DNA of 8,303 nt from an uncultured Clostridia bacterium (GTDB lineage: Bacteria > Bacillota > Clostridia > Lachnospirales > Lachnospiraceae): assembly GCA_946405675.1 (NCBI GenBank), contig CAMJIC010000107.1, forward strand, positions 1-8,303, given 5' to 3'. Position numbers and translations under genes: made by a program. Position 1 is the first letter of the stretch, and the number at the start of each line of letters is the position of its first letter. Below, one piece after another: positions 1 through 7,000 of this stretch. Below the pieces are notes generated by a model. It made no database searches. It had not been told where the DNA came from and saw only the letters and a list, made by a program, of their open reading frames with translations.

Positions 1-3
1 GTG

Positions 4-18
4 CCCGCCAAAGGCGGG
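4..18 (+). terminator. Short GC-rich stem-loop, possible intrinsic terminator of an upstream gene
   Basis: CCCGCC (4-9) and GGCGGG (13-18) pair perfectly around an AAA loop, and the stem is followed by TTTCT. A compact GC stem followed by Us is the form of an intrinsic terminator for a plus-strand gene ending left of the window. The U-run is short and interrupted, so termination may be weak. Only three bases of upstream sequence are visible, so the gene it would serve is unknown. It could instead be part of the purL leader. Confidence 0.4.
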
Positions 19-50
19 TTTCTCCCCGGCCATCCTTTGCCGGGGAGAAA
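19..50 (+). other. Perfect 12-bp stem-loop upstream of purL
   Basis: TTTCTCCCCGGC (19-30) is the exact reverse complement of GCCGGGGAGAAA (39-50), with an 8-base loop. It abuts the stem-loop at 4-18, and its left arm uses the TTTCT that would serve as the U-run of that first stem. No T-run follows it on either strand, so it is not an ordinary intrinsic terminator. It ends 95 bases before the chosen purL start and could be a leader structure, an RNA-stability element or an intergenic palindrome. It matches no riboswitch that I recognise. Confidence 0.5.
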
Positions 51-126
51 GGCATCGTAGAACGCAGCGGGACATGAAGGAAAGACAGACCCTGACAGGC
101 TATTGGGTGCAGGGCAGCAATCGGAC

Positions 127-134
127 GGAAGGAG
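127..134 (+). promoter_or_regulatory. Ribosome binding site that decides the purL start
   Basis: GGAAGGAG lies 11 bases before the ATG at 146. The alternative in-frame ATG at 74 has no comparable purine-rich site upstream. The protein beginning at 146 also starts in the manner expected of the family (MGNVRRIFVEKK), whereas the 24 extra residues from 74 do not resemble the PurL N-terminus. The 11-base spacing is somewhat long but acceptable for a clostridial gene. Confidence 0.65.
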
Positions 135-145
135 TTAGTGAAGAA

Positions 146-3100
146 ATGGGAAATGTCCGACGTATATTTGTGGAAAAGAAGGACGCGTTCGCAGGGCAGG
201 CGCATGACCTTGCCGGTGAGCTAAGAAGCTATCTGGGGCTTTCGGATTTGAAGGGCCTTCGCATCCTTATCCGCTACGATATCGAAGATCTTCCGGATGA
301 AGTATACCGGATGGCGAAGGATACGGTTTTTTCGGAGCCGCCGGTGGACAACCTGTACGAAGAGCATTTTCCCATGGAGCCGGAAGACCAGGCTTTCGCA
401 GTGGAATACCTGCCGGGACAGTTTGACCAGAGGGCGGATTCCGCCGTTCAGTGTGTCCGATTGCTGGATGAATCGGTAGAGCCTTTGATCCGGACCGCAA
501 CGGTTTATGTCCTGAAGGGATGCGTGGGAGAAGAGGCACTTGCCAGAGTAAAAGATTATTGCTGCAATCCGGTGGATTCCAGGATCGCGCAGGAAGAAAA
601 GCCTAAGACCCTTGAGCAAAGATTCCAGGAGCCGGAGGATATCCGAAGCTTTGAAGGCTTCCGGGAGATGGATGAGGAAAGCTTCCGGGCACTGTATGAT
701 TCCCTTGGGCTGGCGATGACATACCGCGATTTCCAGTTTATCCGGGCGCATTTTTCCAAAGAAGAGATGCGGGACCCGACGGTTACGGAGATCCGCGTGC
801 TGGATACCTACTGGTCCGATCATTGCAGGCACACGACCTTTTCTACGGAATTCAGAAAGATTACGATCGATGAAGGCACCTACCGTGCGCCGGTGGAGGC
901 TGCGCTCAGGGAATATCTGGCAGACCGCGTGGATGTATACGGTTCCCGCGCGAAGCAGCCCCTCGTCTTCGACGGGCAGGTGAAGGCAGATCCGGCTGAG
1001 GCTGAGAACACTGTGTCTGAGACTACTGTCCAGGATAAGTTTGTCTGCCTCATGGATCTTGCCGTCATGGGCGCGAAGAAGCTGAAAAAAGACGGCCTTC
1101 TGACCGATCAGGAGGAGACGGACGAGATCAATGCCTGCTCCATCGTCGTGCCGGTCACCATCGACGGGCAGACAGAGGAGTGGCTGGTTAATTTCAAAAA
1201 TGAAACCCATAATCACCCGACGGAGATCGAACCCTTCGGCGGAGCGGCGACCTGTCTTGGCGGCGCGATCCGTGATCCGCTCTCCGGACGGACCTATGTC
1301 TATCAGGCGATGCGTGTGACCGGTGCCGCAGATCCGAGGGCATCCATGGAGCAGACCATGAAGGGTAAGCTTCCCCAGAAGAAGCTGGTGCGTGAGGCTG
1401 CCCGCGGCTACAGCTCCTATGGGAATCAGGTGGGACTTGCAACCGGCTATGTCAAGGAGATCTATCACCCCGGATATGCCGCAAAGCGCATGGAGATCGG
1501 TGCTGTCATTGCGGCAGCCCCCCGGAGGAATGTTATTCGCGAAACCTCAAGGCCCGGCGACGTGATCATTTTGCTTGGCGGGCGGACCGGCAGAGACGGG
1601 ATCGGCGGTGCGACTGGTTCCTCCAAAGCGCATACGACCTCTTCCATTGAGACCTGCGGCGCGGAGGTGCAGAAGGGAAATGCGCCCACGGAGCGTAAGA
1701 TTCAGAGGATGTTCCGCAGGAGAGAGGTATCCCGGCTTATCCGCAAGTGCAATGATTTCGGCGCAGGCGGCGTATCGGTCGCGATCGGTGAGCTTGCGGA
1801 CGGGCTCAAGATCGATCTGGACAAGGTGCCGAAGAAATATGCGGGTCTGGATGGGACGGAGCTGGCAATCTCGGAATCCCAGGAGCGGATGGCTGTGGTT
1901 GTCGCACCGGAGGATGTGGACACGTTCCTGGGCTATGCGAAGGAAGAGAACCTGGAGGCCGTGGAGACGGCGGTGGTGACTCAGGAGCCGCGCCTGGTGA
2001 TGCAATGGCGGGGAAGGACCATCGTCGATATCAGCAGGGCATTTCTCAATACCAACGGAGCTCACCAGGAGACCGACGCCAGGATACTGATGCCCCAGGG
2101 GGAGAGCTTCTTCAGCAGCAGCTGGCTGGATGAGGGGAAGGTGCGTGACCTTCTTCTGGAACGCCTTCAGGATCTGAATGGCTGTTCCCAGAAGGGGCTT
2201 GTGGAAATGTTCGATTCCTCCATCGGCGCGTCGAGCGTCCTCATGCCCTTTGGCGGAAAATACCAGGATACGCCGACTCAGGTCATGGCTGCGAAGATTC
2301 CTGTGGAAAAGGGAGAATGCGATACCGCAACCATCATGTCTTATGGCTTCGATCCGTATCTGTCCTCCTGGAGCCCCTTCCACGGCGCTTCCTGGGCAGT
2401 GATGGAATCTGTATCAAAGATCGTGGCAGCAGGCGGGGACTGGAGAAAGATCCGCTTCACCTTCCAGGAATATTTTGGCCGGATGAACGAAGATCCGGCA
2501 AGATGGAGCCAGCCTGTCAGCGCCCTGCTCGGCGCGTACCGCGCGCAGAAGGCGCTTGGCCTTCCGTCCATCGGCGGAAAGGATTCCATGAGCGGGACAT
2601 TTGATACCATAGACGTTCCGCCGACCCTGGTTTCCTTTGCCGTATGCGCTGACAGCCTGAGGCATATCATCAGCCCGGAGCTGAAGAAGGCGGGAAGCAA
2701 GCTTGTCCTGATACGTATCGGAAGAGATCAATATGATCTTCCGAATTATGCGAAAGCTGTCCATCAGTACACAAAGCTGCATGAAGACATTGTTCACGGC
2801 CGGGTGCTCAGTGCATATGCGGTGGATGCGAAGGGATTTGCCTACGCAGCCTGCCAGATGGCGCTTGGAAACAGGATGGGCTTCCGGATCGAGCATAATG
2901 TGGCGCCGGAAGACCTTTTCAAGCCTGACTTTGGAGCGGTTCTTTGCGAGGTGCGGGATTCCGATGTGGGAAATCTACAGACGGAATACACCGTTGTCGG
3001 TGTCGTGGAAGATACCGGTGCTTTGGAGTACCGCAATACACGCCTCACGCTGGAGGAGGTCAGGTCTTGCTGGAGCAAGACGCTGGAAAAGACATTCCGC

Positions 3101-4006
3101 ACCCGTCCGGAGAAGGATGCCGGGGCAGAGGAGACACTCAGGGAGGATCTTGCTCCTTATCATCCGGAGATCACCTCCCGGGTGTATGTAGCGTCCCACG
3201 GCTTTGGAAAGCCGAGAGTGTTCATTCCGGTATTCCCGGGGACGAACTGCGAATACGACAGCGCAAGGGCATTTGAACGTGCAGGAGCCCTGACGGATGT
3301 GCGGGTATTCCGGAACCTGAGCGAGGCTGACATCCGCCGGAGCGTGGAGGAATATGCGGCTGCTATTGACAAGGCGCAGATCATCATGTTCCCCGGAGGC
3401 TTCTCGGCAGGCGATGAGCCGGACGGATCCGCTAAGTTTTTCGCGGCTGCATTCCGCAATGAAAAGATCAAAAATGCGGTGGAGCGTCTGCTGAATGACC
3501 GGGACGGTCTGATCCTGGGGATCTGCAATGGTTTCCAGGCATTGATCAAGCTGGGACTTGTGCCTGAGGGCAGGATCTGGCCAAGGACGAAGGACAGCCC
3601 CACCCTGACCTTTAATACGCTTCACCGGCACATTTCCCATATGGTATCGACCAAGGTCATGTCCACGAAGAGTCCGTGGCTATCCCGAGCTGTGTCAGGG
3701 GGCGTCTATATCAGCCCGGCTTCTCATGGAGAGGGCCGGTTCGTCGCAAGCAAGGAGTGGATCGATGCCTTGCTGAAAAATGGACAGGTGGCGACGATGT
3801 ACTGTGATCCGGATGGGCATATAACGGAGGATCCTGAGTGGAACGTCAACGGTTCGTATGCCTGCATTGAAGGGATCACCAGCCCGGATGGAAGGGTATT
3901 TGGGAAAATGGCACATATCGAAAGACGTGGAAGAGGCGTTGCCATCAATATCACAGGCGAACAGGACATGAAGGTATTTGAGAGCGGCGTGAAATATTTC
4001 TCCTGA
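146..4006 (+). CDS. purL: Phosphoribosylformylglycinamidine synthase, single-chain PurL with fused glutaminase
   Basis: This cytosolic enzyme converts FGAR, glutamine and ATP to FGAM, the fourth step of de novo purine synthesis. The 1286 residues from ATG 146 follow the large single-chain order. A PurS-like N-terminal domain (about 1-150) and a linker come first. Two PurM-like synthase halves follow, marked by WSDHCRH (223-229), ETHNHPT (353-359) and GGKDSMS (810-816). The C-terminal class I glutaminase has PGTNCE (1031-1036), FPGGFSAGD (1082-1090), the nucleophile Cys1127 in GICNGFQ, HGEGRF (1194-1199), and catalytic His1257/Glu1259 in the motif MAHIER. The Cys-to-His spacing of 130 residues is close to the 125 I recall for E. 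coli PurL. Length is near that of E. coli PurL and slightly above what I recall for clostridial forms. All key motifs are intact and no frameshift is seen. An in-frame ATG at 74 would add 24 residues but is not favoured. The gene is followed after 11 bases by the CapA-like gene. Identity is near certain; the start is likely. Confidence 0.97.
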   Translation: MGNVRRIFVEKKDAFAGQAHDLAGELRSYLGLSDLKGLRILIRYDIEDLPDEVYRMAKDTVFSEPPVDNLYEEHFPMEPEDQAFAVEYLPGQFDQRADSAVQCVRLLDESVEPLIRTATVYVLKGCVGEEALARVKDYCCNPVDSRIAQEEKPKTLEQRFQEPEDIRSFEGFREMDEESFRALYDSLGLAMTYRDFQFIRAHFSKEEMRDPTVTEIRVLDTYWSDHCRHTTFSTEFRKITIDEGTYRAPVEAALREYLADRVDVYGSRAKQPLVFDGQVKADPAEAENTVSETTVQDKFVCLMDLAVMGAKKLKKDGLLTDQEETDEINACSIVVPVTIDGQTEEWLVNFKNETHNHPTEIEPFGGAATCLGGAIRDPLSGRTYVYQAMRVTGAADPRASMEQTMKGKLPQKKLVREAARGYSSYGNQVGLATGYVKEIYHPGYAAKRMEIGAVIAAAPRRNVIRETSRPGDVIILLGGRTGRDGIGGATGSSKAHTTSSIETCGAEVQKGNAPTERKIQRMFRRREVSRLIRKCNDFGAGGVSVAIGELADGLKIDLDKVPKKYAGLDGTELAISESQERMAVVVAPEDVDTFLGYAKEENLEAVETAVVTQEPRLVMQWRGRTIVDISRAFLNTNGAHQETDARILMPQGESFFSSSWLDEGKVRDLLLERLQDLNGCSQKGLVEMFDSSIGASSVLMPFGGKYQDTPTQVMAAKIPVEKGECDTATIMSYGFDPYLSSWSPFHGASWAVMESVSKIVAAGGDWRKIRFTFQEYFGRMNEDPARWSQPVSALLGAYRAQKALGLPSIGGKDSMSGTFDTIDVPPTLVSFAVCADSLRHIISPELKKAGSKLVLIRIGRDQYDLPNYAKAVHQYTKLHEDIVHGRVLSAYAVDAKGFAYAACQMALGNRMGFRIEHNVAPEDLFKPDFGAVLCEVRDSDVGNLQTEYTVVGVVEDTGALEYRNTRLTLEEVRSCWSKTLEKTFRTRPEKDAGAEETLREDLAPYHPEITSRVYVASHGFGKPRVFIPVFPGTNCEYDSARAFERAGALTDVRVFRNLSEADIRRSVEEYAAAIDKAQIIMFPGGFSAGDEPDGSAKFFAAAFRNEKIKNAVERLLNDRDGLILGICNGFQALIKLGLVPEGRIWPRTKDSPTLTFNTLHRHISHMVSTKVMSTKSPWLSRAVSGGVYISPASHGEGRFVASKEWIDALLKNGQVATMYCDPDGHITEDPEWNVNGSYACIEGITSPDGRVFGKMAHIERRGRGVAINITGEQDMKVFESGVKYFS

Positions 4007-4010
4007 AGGA
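4005..4010 (+). promoter_or_regulatory. Ribosome binding site of the CapA-like gene, overlapping the purL stop
   Basis: GAAGGA overlaps the TGA stop of purL (4004-4006) and sits 7 bases before the ATG at 4018, an ideal spacing. A ribosome terminating on purL would cover this site, so translational coupling is plausible. There is no room for a separate promoter between the two genes, although one inside purL cannot be excluded. Confidence 0.75.
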
Positions 4011-4017
4011 TTGGAAC

Positions 4018-7000
4018 ATGGATAACGAAGAAATCAGGAAACTGCTCCTGGAGCTGAAGGAATCATCGGATGAAAGCTCATCCGTGCGAAGCAAGATCGT
4101 CAAGATCCATTTTGATACGCCCAGGGAGGCGGAGCAAAGGGAGCGGGCGAAAAAAAGGGCGGCGGAGAAGGAAGCCAGGAGGCTTGCCGAAGAGGAGGCC
4201 AGAGCACAGGCGGAGGCAGAAGAAAAAAGGCTGGAGGCCCAGAAGGCGATCGATGAGGCTGTAGAGGCGGCCAAGCGGGAGGCCAAGGCCGGATTCGCAC
4301 CGGATCTGGAGGAGACCCTTTCAGCGGATGCTGCGCCCGGGGCGCAGGATGAGGCAGGGGAACCGGAGAAGGAGCTTGAGCTGAACTGGGGATATGAAAA
4401 ACCCCAGCTGACCAGCGGGCTGGTGAAGGAGGAAGACCTCGACCTTGGGCCGAAGGAGCCAGGCCGCTGGAAAGAAGCTTTTCAGCGGGGAAAGGCTGCG
4501 CTTAAAAGAGTCGGTGCGGGAGGTTCGGCGGAAGACGGAGAAAACCAGGAAGGCTCAGAGGAATCCGGAGAGGCAAAAAACAGATTCAGCCTGCGGGGCC
4601 TGTTTGGCAGGAGGCAGGGACAGGAAAATCAGGATTCCGGGGACGAAGGAAGCGCTTCGTCTGAGGAGAATGAGGCGTTTTCTTCGGATGAAGAAGAGTT
4701 CCGCAGCAATGAGGAAGACAGATTGCCGGAGAGTGAGCAGGAGAGCATTACAGGGCTTCCCGGCGTATTCGGTGCGCTCTCAGACCGGTTCCTTTCATTT
4801 GCAGGGGGCGTAGGCAAGTCCATGAAGGAGGACCTGTCAAAGGCCAAAAACCGGCACTCGTCAACGGAAGAAAAGGAGCGTGAGGAAGAGGATTCCGGGC
4901 GCACAGGCGATGGAAATGCGGCCGGGAATCGTTCAGAGGAAAAAGATCCGGCGGATCTTGGAAATGGGGTCAGAGTCGGCAAAGATCCTGACTGGGGAAC
5001 GGATTCCGATGAGAGATGGAGCCGGAAAGCATCCCCGGATCCCAGCAAGGAGATGCGTGAGCTTCCTTCTTACTGGGAGGATGGCGGGAATGAGGAAGAT
5101 GACTTTCCGGACGATTCTTCCAAAGATCCTTCCGGGCGTGTAAGCGCTTCAGGGAACCCCCATCTGGATGAAGAATGGAAACGGCGTATGGAGGAGGCCG
5201 AGGCTCCCAAAAAGAAGTCTGTTTTCAGGAGCATGAGCAAGCGGCTGGAGCTGGCGGCGGAAGCCTCCCGGGGAAGCCACAGGAAGGAAAGGGAAAAAAA
5301 TAAACCGAAAGCTTTCGGCAGGAAGCCCAAAACAGAGTCAGAGATGCAGGAAGCACCGGAACAGATGCCGGAAATGACGGAGGAGGTGTCTGTACAGACA
5401 CCTCCACAGAAGGCCAAAGCGTTTGAGGAAGTACCTGCACAGAAGACAGAATGGTCTGAGGAAGTACCTGCACAGAAGACAGAATGGTCTGAGGAAGTAC
5501 CTGCACGGAAGACAGAATGGTCTGAGGAAGCGTCTGTACCGAAGGCAGAGACGTTTGAGGAAGTACCTGTGCAGAAGGCTGAGACGTTTGAGGAAGCACC
5601 TGCGCAGAAGGCAGAGATGTTTGAGGAAGCGCCTGCACCGAAAGCAGAGACGTTTGAGGAAGCACCTGCGCAGAAAGCAAAAACACTTGAGGAAATACCT
5701 GTGCAGGAGGAAGATTCCTACCGGGAAGGACCTGTGCGTGAGGAGGCCGATCCGTCCGGGGAAGGCACTTTGGAAGAAGAGGAAGCGCAGGCTGCATCCT
5801 TTTTTGGGAAGGCGAGAAAGCGGGGGAACAGGAAAGAAAAAAAGCGCAGTACCAAAGAAATCCTGAATCAGATCCTTGGCTCGAAGGGAAAGGCCGGGGG
5901 CGGAGTGAAGGGAAGGGCCGGAGATCCGGCAGATGAATCCGGGAAAGCAGAACCAGTCCATGAGGCATGGCCGGATCTGGATCCGTCACTGGACCTGGCA
6001 GCATCGTTGGATATGCAGACGGTGCAGGATGGTGAACAGAGAGTGCGGGATAGTGCACAGACACTGCAGGATGGAGCACAGACACTGCGGGATGGCGCAC
6101 AATCACAGGATAGCGCGCAGACCGGGCAGGCTTCGGGGATGGAAGCGCCCGGGGATGGGCAGGATCTCAGGAGCATAGAGGTCATAGACCTGAATGAAAA
6201 TGAAAACAACAAAGAATCCGAGGTCATCCCTCTGGAGGGGAATACCGGCAGCCTGCCCGATCCGGCTCAGCTGAAGAAGGCGAGGAAGGCACAGCGTGAA
6301 AAAAGCATCAAGGCTGTGAAATCCAGTGCCGCAGGGGCAAAGCCCATGAAGCCGGGCGCATTTTTCTCCCGTCACAAAAAGCAGCTCCTGATCGGAATCG
6401 TTGTCCTTGCGGCCGTGGCCGCCGGGATAGCGGCTTTCTTCCTGCTGCGCGGCAGGTTCACGGGCGGACCGAAGGAGACGATCACAGCGGATGAGGGAAT
6501 GACGGTGAAGGTGCTGGAACAGCCTGACAGCTACAGCAAAGCAGGAGATGTCAGGATCCGTATCAAAACACCGGAGACAATTCAGTCTGTCACGGTCAAC
6601 GGTGAAAATGTCGTGATCGAGCAGGGAAGAACGGTGGAATTTACTTATCACGCCAATGGCGGCACCCTTGAGATCATGGCAGTGTGCACTGACAAGGTCA
6701 GGAATGCGAAGGTGATCCTTGCCTACGTGGACGCGCAGCCGCCTGTTGTCACGATCAGGGAAAAGGAGGGGAAGATCGAGCTGAGTGCGGAGGACACCGA
6801 ATCGGGCCTTGCGGGGATCTACATCGGAACCACCAACGGGATTTCGGATATTCCGATCTACCATCCGTATAAAGCGCCGCTGGACAAAGATCCGAATAAG
6901 GAAATTTCCTATTATGCGGCGGATCTGGCCGGCAATAAGACAACGCCTGTCGTTGTGGCATTGACGCCGGCCGAATCGATCGAATTTGAACAGGCACGAT

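Noticed and set aside
74..145. In-frame upstream ATG giving purL 24 extra residues
   Set aside because: It has no good ribosome binding site, the added residues do not resemble the PurL N-terminus, and the ATG at 146 has both a strong site and a family-like start.
221..1468. Long minus-strand open frame (415 codons) opposite purL
   Set aside because: It lies wholly inside a well-supported conserved gene, its protein resembles no family I know, and its length is explained by the GC-rich codon bias of purL.
3064..3081. 7-bp stem-loop (GTCTTGC / GCAAGAC) inside purL
   Set aside because: A stem of this size is expected by chance in a window this long, and it sits inside conserved coding sequence with no T-run.
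4150..4156. A7 run as a -1 frameshift site
   Set aside because: The run is not in the X-XXY-YYZ phase (codons aaa aaa agg preceded by a G), so tandem slippage is not supported. Transcriptional slippage usually needs a longer run.
4798..4821. GGVGKS (residues 263-268) resembling a Walker A nucleotide-binding loop
   Set aside because: The required Gly five residues before GKS is Phe261, and the site lies in low-complexity sequence with no Walker B or surrounding fold.
5423..5866. Plus-strand Arg-rich repetitive frame overlapping the array
   Set aside because: It is an alternate-frame reading of the same 33-bp repeat; the very high Arg content is an artefact of the frame.
5225..6106. Minus-strand open frame with Ser/Pro/Gln repeats opposite the repeat array
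   Set aside because: Its repeats are the mirror of the 33-bp array read in the wrong frame. The plus frame continues unbroken into a transmembrane helix and an intact CapA domain.
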